DNA from: UBA2283 sp041658955
GTDB taxonomy: Bacteria > Patescibacteriota > Microgenomatia > UBA12405
NCBI GenBank assembly: GCA_041658955.1
Contig: JBAZZE010000002.1
Span: 1 to 64,000 of the forward strand
Reading direction: 5' to 3'
Length of the DNA: 64,000 nt
The position numbers and the translations under genes were made by a program. How positions within the stretch are numbered: the first letter of the stretch is position 1; the number at the start of each line of letters is the position of its first letter. The notes below the pieces were generated by a model. That model saw nothing but the letters and a program-made list of their open reading frames with translations, searched no databases and was not told where the DNA came from. Positions 52,487-60,796 of the stretch are shown here, in pieces.

Positions 52487-53110
52487 ATGAAAGAGGAAGT
52501 GAGAATTAACTTAGGTTCGGGTCCGGATGGGATAAAAGGCTGGATTAATTACGACTGGGGATTGTTGCCACTTTTTGGGAAGTTTCCATTATTTAGAAAG
52601 GTATTAGTAACTTTAGGGATATTGGATAAGAGTTACGAAAGAAAGTGGGAGGGAGTGATTCTACATGATTTACGCAAGGGAATACCGATGGCCGATAATA
52701 GTGTGGACTGGGTTTATAGTTCTAATTTTTTAGAGCATTTGGAAAAATATGAAACTGAAAAGTTATTATCTGAGTGCCTTCGGGTACTAAAAGTAAATGG
52801 AAAAATTAGAATAGTCGTGCCTGATATTGGCAAGGTAATGGAGAAATATAAAAATACTGGGGATGCTGATGTATTTTGTCGGGAATTTTATGGATATGAT
52901 AAAGACAAAATGTTTGGAGTAAGTAAATCAGCTGTCAGAGGTCACCAATGGATGTACGACTATCAGAGTTTAAGTAATCTTTTAAATAAGGTTGGTTTTG
53001 TAAAGATAACTAAATCGACTTTTCGCAAGAGTACGATGAGAGATATTGAATTACTCGATCTTTCGATTCATCAAGAGCTGGGACTGTATATTGAAGCGGA
53101 AAAGAATTAG
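52487..53110 (+). CDS. class I SAM-dependent methyltransferase
   Basis: 207 residues from the ATG at 52487. INLGSGPDGIKGWINYDW is the SAM loop in the form seen in small predicted methyltransferases of sugar loci; SVDWVYSSNFLEHLEKYETEKL and GKIRIVVPDIGKVME follow. No additional domain. Predicted leaderless. Ends convergently with a GT4 gene, the two stops sharing TTAG (53107-53110). Confidence 0.87.
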   Translation: MKEEVRINLGSGPDGIKGWINYDWGLLPLFGKFPLFRKVLVTLGILDKSYERKWEGVILHDLRKGIPMADNSVDWVYSSNFLEHLEKYETEKLLSECLRVLKVNGKIRIVVPDIGKVMEKYKNTGDADVFCREFYGYDKDKMFGVSKSAVRGHQWMYDYQSLSNLLNKVGFVKITKSTFRKSTMRDIELLDLSIHQELGLYIEAEKN

Positions 53111-54225
53111 TAGTGCTTAGCAATAAAAAGAATATTGTCAGAAGAATAATGTTTTTTGGCGTAAGATAGACAATTGCTTTTTAGTTTTTTCAAAATGGAT
53201 GGATTTTTATAAAGCTTTTTAATGGCGTTCTCTAGGTTTTCAGATGTAGGGGGTACGATTAGAGCGATAGTTTTGTCGACTGCTTCGGTGGTACCACCGA
53301 GGTTTGAACAGATAACTGGAGTACCACAAGCGACTGATTCGGCCAAGACTCTTCCCCAGCCTTCTTGATAGATAGAGGGTAGGCAGAAAATAGTCGATTG
53401 TTGATAATATTGAGGTAATGACCGATATGGGACATCACCAATTAATTTGATGTTGGAGTGTTTCAGAGATAGTTGACGAAGGCTGTTATATTGAGGTCCG
53501 GTACCAATAAAATTAAAAGTAATTTTAGGAAATTTTGGTGCTAATAATGCAAGAGTTAGAGCATTTTTAGGTGGTATTAATCTACCAATAAATAAAACTG
53601 AAAAATTGGATGAAGTTTTTTTAGTTGGTTTAAAGCGATACAGATCAATCCAATGGTAATAACGAAAAATATTTTTTTTGAAAACACCAAGAGATGTTAG
53701 TTGTTTTACTGATTGGTTTGATTGGGTTAGGACACAATCAGTACTATTTAAAATATTTACCAAAAGATTAGTGGAAAAAGAGTTAAGTGGGACGTTATCG
53801 TAAGTCGAATAAATAGATGTGATGTGCCGTTTTATATTGAATACTTTTTTAAGTATGTTGCCAATCAGGGCAGAATTTAGTCCATGAGAATGGATAGTGT
53901 CGATGTGGGGTCGATTGACTAATAGCCAGACGAAAGAACGTAATAACAAATATGGGGTAATATAAAGAAAGTTGACTAGAGGGTATTTTTCTAAAATATG
54001 AAAGAGGTTGTGACCTGGTAAATAAAAACGACGAATATATAGATGATCGGTAACTTCAATTTTGTTATAGCTGGTCTTGGTAGAAAGTGGAGAATAGGTA
54101 AGAACAACTTGGTTATAATTACGTTTCTCGAGTTCGGAAGTTAGGTCTTCAAGATGGGTTTCGGCCCCACCAATGTTTGGTCTGAAGAAGGGAGTGATGT
54201 GAAGGATTGTTTTTATTGGTGCCAT
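53107..54225 (-). CDS. GT4 family glycosyltransferase
   Basis: 372 residues. FFRPNIGGAETHLEDLTSEL is the acceptor motif; VLFIGRLIPPKNALTL and YQEGWGRVLAESVACGTPVICS the donor site with intact EX7E. Belongs to the large GT4 group including PimB and polysaccharide mannosyltransferases. Overlaps the GT2 gene upstream by 13 nt. Confidence 0.9.
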   Translation of the reverse strand: MAPIKTILHITPFFRPNIGGAETHLEDLTSELEKRNYNQVVLTYSPLSTKTSYNKIEVTDHLYIRRFYLPGHNLFHILEKYPLVNFLYITPYLLLRSFVWLLVNRPHIDTIHSHGLNSALIGNILKKVFNIKRHITSIYSTYDNVPLNSFSTNLLVNILNSTDCVLTQSNQSVKQLTSLGVFKKNIFRYYHWIDLYRFKPTKKTSSNFSVLFIGRLIPPKNALTLALLAPKFPKITFNFIGTGPQYNSLRQLSLKHSNIKLIGDVPYRSLPQYYQQSTIFCLPSIYQEGWGRVLAESVACGTPVICSNLGGTTEAVDKTIALIVPPTSENLENAIKKLYKNPSILKKLKSNCLSYAKKHYSSDNILFIAKHY

Positions 54226-55244
54226 TGTTTTCGGTCTAGTGGTTTTAATAGGCCTAGTTTAAATTTGATGGTTTGGGTGCCGTAATTATAAAGGGTTATT
54301 AGACAAGCTAAGGGATGAAAAAACCATGCTGGATCAGGTTTTTTGATAAAACCTCGGAAGGTGTCATAAATCATCGGAAAAATAGTAACTACATAAAGAC
54401 AGAAACGGATGGTCGGCATTAAGTTGTTTTGAGTTAGAGGGTAAGTCCGGTCGTGTCTATAAGTATAGAGGTCGACAGCCCGACGTAATTGTTTACGATT
54501 GAATTTGGAAATGGAAGATTCACAATAGGTGTGGATAATACCAACTTTGACTTTGGCGAATTTTAGAGTTTTCTTCTTAGTAAGAATGGTTGATAAAAAG
54601 TCGATGTCAAAAAAGTAGTCTCCAGACAAATATTTCTTGGCGATAGACGAGCGATAGATGGTGCCGTTGGCGCCGATAGTTGGAAGTGGAGATGTACTGT
54701 TAAAACGAATAAGTTGGTAATATTGGTGGTCAACAATATTTAGATTTAACCCGGTCCAAGTGTTACTGAGTAGACTTTGCCGATCATAATTTTTGGCAAT
54801 CAGAGTGTAAGGATCATTGACTCCAGTTAAGGCGCTATAGCGTTCGATAAACCCACCTTTGGGTCTGTAAGTGTAACTCCATGGTTCAGCGCCAATTGTG
54901 TTTGGTGATGAGATAAGCGGGATAAGCATTTTAGATAACCAATCGGTATCTGGGAGGATGTTGTCTGAATCGACTAGGGCAACAAAATCAGTAGTAGCTT
55001 TTTTGATACCAAAGGCTTTGGCTGACTCTCCTGTTTTAAGTGGATTGTGAATCACTTGAGTACGATAAATATTGGTTATTTTAAGGGTTGAATCAGTCGA
55101 GCCCCCATCGACAATGAGAATGGTTATTTTATTTTGGGGATATTTTTGATCAACAATTGACTGCAGACAATCTATTAGAACAGACCCAGAATTTAAGGTG
55201 GGAATAATAAAAGTTACTGATGGAAATTTAGAGGATACCGCCAT
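54213..55244 (-). CDS. GT2 family glycosyltransferase
   Basis: 343 residues. VTFIIPTLNSGSVLIDCL, LIVDGGSTDSTL and FVALVDSDNILPDTDW are the GT-A site motifs. GEPWSYTYRPKGG-like and IGANGTIYRSS blocks lie in the second half, and a probable amphipathic or membrane segment is near 280-325. Substrate unknown. Overlaps the radical SAM gene upstream by 17 nt and the GT4 downstream by 13 nt. Confidence 0.88.
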   Translation of the reverse strand: MAVSSKFPSVTFIIPTLNSGSVLIDCLQSIVDQKYPQNKITILIVDGGSTDSTLKITNIYRTQVIHNPLKTGESAKAFGIKKATTDFVALVDSDNILPDTDWLSKMLIPLISSPNTIGAEPWSYTYRPKGGFIERYSALTGVNDPYTLIAKNYDRQSLLSNTWTGLNLNIVDHQYYQLIRFNSTSPLPTIGANGTIYRSSIAKKYLSGDYFFDIDFLSTILTKKKTLKFAKVKVGIIHTYCESSISKFNRKQLRRAVDLYTYRHDRTYPLTQNNLMPTIRFCLYVVTIFPMIYDTFRGFIKKPDPAWFFHPLACLITLYNYGTQTIKFKLGLLKPLDRKQWHQ

Positions 55245-56763
55245 AACGATGGATGAGTGAAAAAATCCAATAATCTAGTGGATAGTCAAAGAACTTTAGT
55301 CGCCAACGAATGGTAACTAAAAGTAGAGCAATATAATAACCAGTGGTAAAGGCAACTTTTGCCAGTGGATTTTTTAGGCGAGGATACAACATGGTATAGG
55401 TATCTCGGTCCATAATTCCAAAAATATATTGAGTTAACATGGCAGTTAATCGAGCATCATGCGAACTAATCCACTGTTGGCGAATCGTCTCCTTGAAAGC
55501 GTTTTCGGGTGACATAAGATAATTGGTCCACTGCTCAAAACTAGTAGGTGCTTTTAGTCCTAGACTCACTGCACGGTTGTATAATGATGCCCCAGGGTAT
55601 GGTAAAAATACGTAGTAAGTATAACGGTTACGATTGCTAATTTTTAATAATCTATCGATAAGACTTAGTGTAGACCGGTATTCGGTAGCTACAAATTCGT
55701 CATTTTCTTGGGGATTTTTGGACCATGGTAGGCCGACTAAAAATGAATAGAGAATTTTAATATTATGTTGGTGACAGAGCTGAGTGAATTTGACTATTTC
55801 GTCGACATTCATGTCTTTACTGATAAAGTCGAGTGATTTTTGATCACCTGATTCGGCTCCGGTGAGGATCATAGTGCAACCAGCTTTTTCCATGAGATCC
55901 CAGGTTTCTGGTTTATAGCGACTAAGCTGCCCAGCTCGACCGTTGGCATTGCCAAATTTGATGGGAAGTTTTCTCTCGATTAATCCCTGACAGATTTTTT
56001 GGACTCGGTTTTCATCAACAAAAAAATTGCTATCATAAACAGCAATTGAGTCGGCACCATAAGTTCTATATAAGTTTTCCCATTCGTCCAAGACTTTTTC
56101 AGCGGGAACGGCTTTCCAGCTGCGTTTGTTGACAATCTCTTCAACACAAAAGGCACAACGATGAGGACAGCCGTAACTACTAATATAAGGTGCCGTTCGA
56201 AGTCCATATTCAGTGGGGATGGTACAGTTGCTGACATCGATGAGGTGATAGGGAAGGGGTGGAACAGCTGCCAGGTCGACAGGTCCCCTGTCTGGTGTTT
56301 CAATAATCTTCTTTCTTTTTTTATAGACCAAACCTTTGACACTCTGAAGATCAGTTTTGTTTTCCAGAGCGTGGACTAACTCGGTAAAGGTGATGTCACC
56401 TTGACCTTTGACTACAATATCGACATGGGGATCTTTGACAGTTTCGTGAGGAAGAATTGAAGGGTGCCAACCACCCCAGACTATGGGAACTTTGGGATAT
56501 TTTTTCTTAAATTTTTTGGCTAATTTTAAACCATCATATATTTGGTGGCCAGTCATGGCACTAATACCAAGACAAATAGCATCTTTACCAGAGGACAATA
56601 ATTCTCGTTCGTAATTTTTTTGAAGGTAACGAGTGTATATTTTGATGTCGTAATTTTCTTGATCAAGATAGCGGGAGATGGCTAGTAGGGCTAAAGGCAC
56701 TCCATGCCAGTTTCTTTCATAAGGTAGTGGGGAGGGAAAGAAGAGAAGAATTTTTTTGGACAT
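55228..56763 (-). CDS. B12-binding-type radical SAM protein
   Basis: 511 residues. PLALLAISRYL, CLGISAMTGHQIYDGL and IVWGGWHPSILPHE belong to the cobalamin-binding-type N-domain (no DxHxxG seen). SYGCPHRCAFC has cysteines 199, 203 and 206 in CX3CX2C spacing; TMILTGAESGDQK and YSFLVGLPWS are later motifs. The C-terminal region has two hydrophobic stretches. Overlaps the FkbM gene upstream by 47 nt and the GT2 gene downstream by 17 nt. Confidence 0.88.
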   Translation of the reverse strand: MSKKILLFFPSPLPYERNWHGVPLALLAISRYLDQENYDIKIYTRYLQKNYERELLSSGKDAICLGISAMTGHQIYDGLKLAKKFKKKYPKVPIVWGGWHPSILPHETVKDPHVDIVVKGQGDITFTELVHALENKTDLQSVKGLVYKKRKKIIETPDRGPVDLAAVPPLPYHLIDVSNCTIPTEYGLRTAPYISSYGCPHRCAFCVEEIVNKRSWKAVPAEKVLDEWENLYRTYGADSIAVYDSNFFVDENRVQKICQGLIERKLPIKFGNANGRAGQLSRYKPETWDLMEKAGCTMILTGAESGDQKSLDFISKDMNVDEIVKFTQLCHQHNIKILYSFLVGLPWSKNPQENDEFVATEYRSTLSLIDRLLKISNRNRYTYYVFLPYPGASLYNRAVSLGLKAPTSFEQWTNYLMSPENAFKETIRQQWISSHDARLTAMLTQYIFGIMDRDTYTMLYPRLKNPLAKVAFTTGYYIALLLVTIRWRLKFFDYPLDYWIFSLIHRYGGIL

Positions 56764-57487
56764 AAAGGCTATTGATTGGTGTCTTTTGAACCAACTTATA
56801 GCCTAATTTTAACAGATATTGATGGAGTGAGAGACTGGACTGCGTTTCGACACAAATTACCTTGGGATGATACTTATTCCAATTGTTACTTTTGAGAACT
56901 GTTAGGTCATGACCTTCGGTATCTATACTAAGTAGGTCAAAATTATCGCTATTTGATAAATGTTTATCAAGGACAGCCGATAAAGACGAAACTTTTATAT
57001 TGGGGGTACTAACTAAAATAGAATTATTTTTTAAGTTATGTTGATATTGTTTTTCCGAAAAGGTGGAATTAACATCAGGAAACATTTGATAAAATTTTAG
57101 AAGTCCGGAACTGTCAGATATGCCAATGTTAAGGTTGATATCACGATCTCTTTTTTGTTTATAAAGCGAGAGGAGTTGGGGGTTTGGTTCGATATTTATA
57201 CCCTGACTCCCGTGTAGATAGAAAAAGTAGGTGTTGTTAAATTTTTGAGGATGATTGGCACCGATATCAACGTAGAATATTTTTTTAGAATTTAAAAGTT
57301 TTTTGATAATCAGATCCTCATTGTATTGAGAGTAGGATTTTTGGAGAAATTCATAAAATATTTTGCGATAAAGGAACTGGAGTGTAAGTTTGATTGTCCA
57401 ATAAAATCCGTAGATACGGAATTTAGTTAGTAGCTGCCTTACTAACGAGAGGGAAGTCTCGGAGTTTTTTGAGGTATTTAATGGCAT
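56717..57487 (-). CDS. FkbM-family methyltransferase
   Basis: 256 residues. IFYVDIGANHPQKFNNTYFF is the FkbM SAM loop; GINIEPNPQLLSLY and LLSIDTEGHDLTVL follow. FkbM enzymes O-methylate sugars or polyketides. A basic, aromatic N-terminal stretch of about 60 residues precedes the domain. It overlaps the radical SAM gene at its start by 65 nt (ATG at 57487) and the next by 47 nt; the first residues are therefore uncertain, but no internal ATG is available before the domain. Confidence 0.87.
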   Translation of the reverse strand: MPLNTSKNSETSLSLVRQLLTKFRIYGFYWTIKLTLQFLYRKIFYEFLQKSYSQYNEDLIIKKLLNSKKIFYVDIGANHPQKFNNTYFFYLHGSQGINIEPNPQLLSLYKQKRDRDINLNIGISDSSGLLKFYQMFPDVNSTFSEKQYQHNLKNNSILVSTPNIKVSSLSAVLDKHLSNSDNFDLLSIDTEGHDLTVLKSNNWNKYHPKVICVETQSSLSLHQYLLKLGYKLVQKTPINSLYVQKNSSLLSLPTTL

Positions 57488-58988
57488 AGGTAAATAGATG
57501 CTTGATATCGTCTAAAGAGCGGATAGACAAGACTTTACGAATTAGAAAACGAGGAGTGAGAATGCCATGGAAGAGACTCTGGACGAGTTCTAACTGTTCA
57601 TTGTCGGATAGAGGTGACTTCATTATGGGATGGCGCATGTCGTATTCATTCCAGTCCTCAGTTTTTAACCAATTGTTGTCTTGGCATTGCTTGAATAATG
57701 GGGTACCAGGATAAGGGACTACAATAGTTGCTTGCATACTGTCGGCTAGACCATCACGGAAAAGACTACGAGCCTCTTCAAGGGTATTAAGGGCATCTTG
57801 GCGAGTTTCCCAAGGGTAGCCGATCATAATGGTCAAATGTGGTTCTAAACCGGCTTTTTTGGCCATGATCAGTGTTTTGCGTGAGTCTTCTACTTTGGTG
57901 TTTTTGACAATCATGTCGAGGGTTTTTTGGTTACTTGATTCAAGTCCATAAAGAATAAACCTAAAACCAGCTTTGCCCATGAGGTCATATTGTTCTTGGT
58001 TGAGGGCCCCAAAGCGCATATTACAGCCCATGACAACTTTTTTGTGAAGTCCCCTCTTGATCATCTCGTTACAAAAGTCGCGCAGCCAAGGCCCGATAGG
58101 TAACGTCCCGGCATCGTCAAAAATTTCTCGAATACCAAGTGAGGCCATATATTCGATTTCATCAACCGTGTGTTTGACTGAAAAATTACGAAAATTATTG
58201 CCTGGGAAAATACTAATCCAAGAACAAAAAGTACATTTACCCCACCAACAATCTCGTCCAGTCATCAAATAAGCGCCGGGGTGGTATTTGAAATTGGTAT
58301 TGTCATTGCCGTAGAGTTTCCAATTGGTGAGCTCTCGGTTGATGGGAGGAAGAGTGTCTAGATTGTGATGTTTTAGGGCAAATTTGCCAGTATTAACTAT
58401 TACCCGTTTGGATTTGGCAGAGGTTTTAAGATTGCCACGTCGCTTCGCTCCTCGCAATGACGTGGGTTCTTCCTTTGACCAAAAAAAGAATCCTGGCTCG
58501 AGTTTTGTACCATTTACTAAATGTTCGACTAAATTCATCGTCATAAAATCGTAGTCGCCACCGGTAATGACATAATCTACTGGCGAATTTTTGAGTGATT
58601 CTTCGGGCATTGCGGTGACATGGTCACCGAATAGAACAACTTTTAGATTCCACTTATTGTCCTTAGAAGCGGCTGATTTTAAGTCTTTGATAATAGCCCA
58701 GTGTCGTTTGATGGTGGGAGTCTTGGATTCGATGGCCACAAGTGATGGCCGCCATTTTTTAATTCGAGCCAACCACTTTTGATAAGATATTTTTTCAGCA
58801 ATAGCGTCATCCCAATAGACTTTGTATCCCAGATTGTGAAGTGCAGAGGCACCATAAGCCGGAATAACTGGCAAAATTACATTGCCGGTGTTGGTCCACT
58901 GAAATTGGCGGTTTTGAGCTAGAAAGGGAATACCTTTGTCGGTTTCCAATGGTGGGTAAGAAATGGCAATTGAAAAGCTCTTTTTCAT
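57423..58988 (-). CDS. B12-binding-type radical SAM protein with CX4CX2C motif and repeat insertion
   Basis: 521 residues. The N-domain is of cobalamin-binding type (VVLFGDHVTAMPEESL). GRDCWWGKCTFC gives cysteines 247, 252 and 255, spaced CX4CX2C, in place of CX3CX2C. ILYGLESSNQKTL and IMIGYPWET match later radical SAM blocks. Residues about 176-188 (TSLRGAKRRGNLK) come from a dispersed repeat (58430-58465) inserted in frame in the linker between the two domains. The same peptide pattern occurs in the GT2 at 21463. A possible -10 (TATAGT) precedes the ATG by 8 nt. Confidence 0.87.
   Translation of the reverse strand: MKKSFSIAISYPPLETDKGIPFLAQNRQFQWTNTGNVILPVIPAYGASALHNLGYKVYWDDAIAEKISYQKWLARIKKWRPSLVAIESKTPTIKRHWAIIKDLKSAASKDNKWNLKVVLFGDHVTAMPEESLKNSPVDYVITGGDYDFMTMNLVEHLVNGTKLEPGFFFWSKEEPTSLRGAKRRGNLKTSAKSKRVIVNTGKFALKHHNLDTLPPINRELTNWKLYGNDNTNFKYHPGAYLMTGRDCWWGKCTFCSWISIFPGNNFRNFSVKHTVDEIEYMASLGIREIFDDAGTLPIGPWLRDFCNEMIKRGLHKKVVMGCNMRFGALNQEQYDLMGKAGFRFILYGLESSNQKTLDMIVKNTKVEDSRKTLIMAKKAGLEPHLTIMIGYPWETRQDALNTLEEARSLFRDGLADSMQATIVVPYPGTPLFKQCQDNNWLKTEDWNEYDMRHPIMKSPLSDNEQLELVQSLFHGILTPRFLIRKVLSIRSLDDIKHLFTYAIKYLKKLRDFPLVSKAATN
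58430..58465 (-). repeat. short dispersed palindrome-type repeat, copy 3 (inside radical SAM gene)
   Basis: Minus strand begins CCACGTCATTGCGAGGAGCG and ends GGCAATC. Terminal arms CCACGTC and GACGTGG are perfect inverted complements. It sits in frame between the two domains of the encoded protein. Best match to copy 2 at 41569. Confidence 0.8.
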
Positions 58989-59019
58989 AAACTAATACTA
59001 TATTGGTAGGAGTATATTA

Positions 59020-59991
59020 TCAACCTCCAAGATAGCGATCTTTACTTAACCGGTGAGGTTTAAATGATAATTCTGAGGTAAAGAATCCCCAGATAAATAA
59101 TAAACCATAATAGATATGAGTGAGCGGGATAGTAACTGAGGCTAGAAGTGATGTTAATAATTTATTTTTATTAAAAATAAATATAAGAAAGGTTAAAATT
59201 AACAATCCTAAATAAACAAAAAGTGGAATAATGTAGAAAGGAACTTTAGAGAAAAGTAAGGGAATTGTGAGGCAATAGATGACAAAAAGACTGGGAATTA
59301 GGTAACCGATTCGAAAACTAGTTTCAGGGTAAATACGAGCGAAGTTGCCACGATGAAGGGCATATCGCGTGATTTGTTGAAGATGAGGAATGATGACTGA
59401 TCTTCGATGGTGAAATACCTTAATAGAAGGGTGATAAAAAATTATTTTATTAAGTTTTTTAGTTAGGTCAAGGCAAAGGATAGTGTCTTCTCCTGGCCAA
59501 TGATGAGTGTTAAAACCCTTTACTAAGTTAAAGTCGGTTTTCTTGACTATTAAATTGACTGAAGGGAAGTCATCGACAATTCTTGAGTTTGAAATAGTGT
59601 TACGATAAACGCCAGCTCCTCCACTGCCCATGAGTGATGACCAGACTAATCCAGAAGCTTGTTGATATAGGTTGTCTGATGGTGGAGTTAGACAAGGACC
59701 ACAAAAAGCAGCAAAAGTTGGGTGTTTAATAATTTGACGATAAATATTTTTTAACCAATTTTTATCAGGATAGGAGTCATCGTCAATGAAAGCCAAGTAA
59801 TCCCCTTTTGATTTTTTGGCACCCAGATTTCGCTTGACTGCTGGAGAGAAAACGCCAGACATCTTATCGTCAACTATTATTAGTTCAAAGTTCTTAAAAG
59901 TCTGGTGTTTGAGCGCGGCTATTGTTTCCCGAAGGTAAGGGGTAATAGTCCGAACCGGGATTATGATTGAAAAGTAGGGAGTCTTATTCAT
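59020..59991 (-). CDS. GT2 family glycosyltransferase with C-terminal membrane helices
   Basis: 323 residues. FSIIIPVRTITPYLRETI, VDDKMSG and YLAFIDDDSYPDKNWL form the GT-A site; the nucleotide loop is shortened. WPGEDTILCLDLTKK is the second acidic block. Two or three hydrophobic helices (about 235-310) anchor it in the membrane. Similar proteins include mycofactocin-type and polysaccharide GT2s. Overlaps the next upstream GT2 by 8 nt. Confidence 0.87.
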   Translation of the reverse strand: MNKTPYFSIIIPVRTITPYLRETIAALKHQTFKNFELIIVDDKMSGVFSPAVKRNLGAKKSKGDYLAFIDDDSYPDKNWLKNIYRQIIKHPTFAAFCGPCLTPPSDNLYQQASGLVWSSLMGSGGAGVYRNTISNSRIVDDFPSVNLIVKKTDFNLVKGFNTHHWPGEDTILCLDLTKKLNKIIFYHPSIKVFHHRRSVIIPHLQQITRYALHRGNFARIYPETSFRIGYLIPSLFVIYCLTIPLLFSKVPFYIIPLFVYLGLLILTFLIFIFNKNKLLTSLLASVTIPLTHIYYGLLFIWGFFTSELSFKPHRLSKDRYLGG

Positions 59992-60796
59992 ATTCTCCGG
60001 TGTTAATTCTCATTTCCAAATCTTTGTCGTAAACCCATTTGCGGCGATTTTTATCATCGTAATAATGAATAATATAAAGCCGGTAAAATACCGCTAAAGA
60101 ATCTTTTAGACATAACAAAACAACTTTCATAAATGAGCTATCAAGATGGGTTCCGGAAAAATCATAGTTAAGTTTGATGGGAGCTTCATAAATTCTGGTG
60201 AAACCAAGATGTTTGGAAACAGCCAAGACTTCGAGATCAAAGGCAAATGTTTTGATAAGTAAACGAGGGAGGATTTTATTGAGAACTTGTTGCTTAAATA
60301 TTTTGATACCAGCTTGGGTGTCATGAAGATTTATCCGGAGTAAAAAAAGTGAAATTAGGTGAGCACCAAAACTAATAATGCGACGATGAAGAGGGTAGGA
60401 TATTTGCGAGGCAGGATGAAATTTGCTTCCCACCACAATATCGGCTTCATACCATTCCATGTGTTCCAGAAGCATGGAAATACCGTTGGGGTCGATTTCC
60501 ATTCCTGAATCTATAAAAGCCACATAGTCGCCTTGGGTGTGGGCGGCCCCATAACGGATGGCATAACCTTTACCATGATTTTGATTGTAGCCAATTACTT
60601 TTAAGTTGGGGTGATGAATGGTACTGGCAATCTTAAAAGAGTTGTCGACACTTTTTCCATCAATTACAGCAATAAGTTCGAATGGATAACGAATTTGTTC
60701 GAGTGTCTTGAGGATGGTGTTCAGGTCTTTTTTGATAGTAGATTCCTGACGATAAACCGGGACAATTACTGACAAAAAATGTAATTGACTTTTCAT
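59984..60796 (-). CDS. DPM1/ALG5-like GT2 glycosyltransferase
   Basis: 270 residues. LSVIVPVYRQESTIKKDL, AVIDGKSVDNSF, GKGYAIRYGAAHTQGDYVAF and the acidic IDSGMEIDPNGI block match polyprenyl-phosphate hexose synthases. DTQAGIKIFKQQVL is a characteristic later motif. The metal motif is DSGME, not the common DADxQ. Likely makes a lipid-phosphate sugar for outer-face GT-C enzymes. It overlaps the GT4 upstream by 4 nt. Confidence 0.88.
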   Translation of the reverse strand: MKSQLHFLSVIVPVYRQESTIKKDLNTILKTLEQIRYPFELIAVIDGKSVDNSFKIASTIHHPNLKVIGYNQNHGKGYAIRYGAAHTQGDYVAFIDSGMEIDPNGISMLLEHMEWYEADIVVGSKFHPASQISYPLHRRIISFGAHLISLFLLRINLHDTQAGIKIFKQQVLNKILPRLLIKTFAFDLEVLAVSKHLGFTRIYEAPIKLNYDFSGTHLDSSFMKVVLLCLKDSLAVFYRLYIIHYYDDKNRRKWVYDKDLEMRINTGEYE

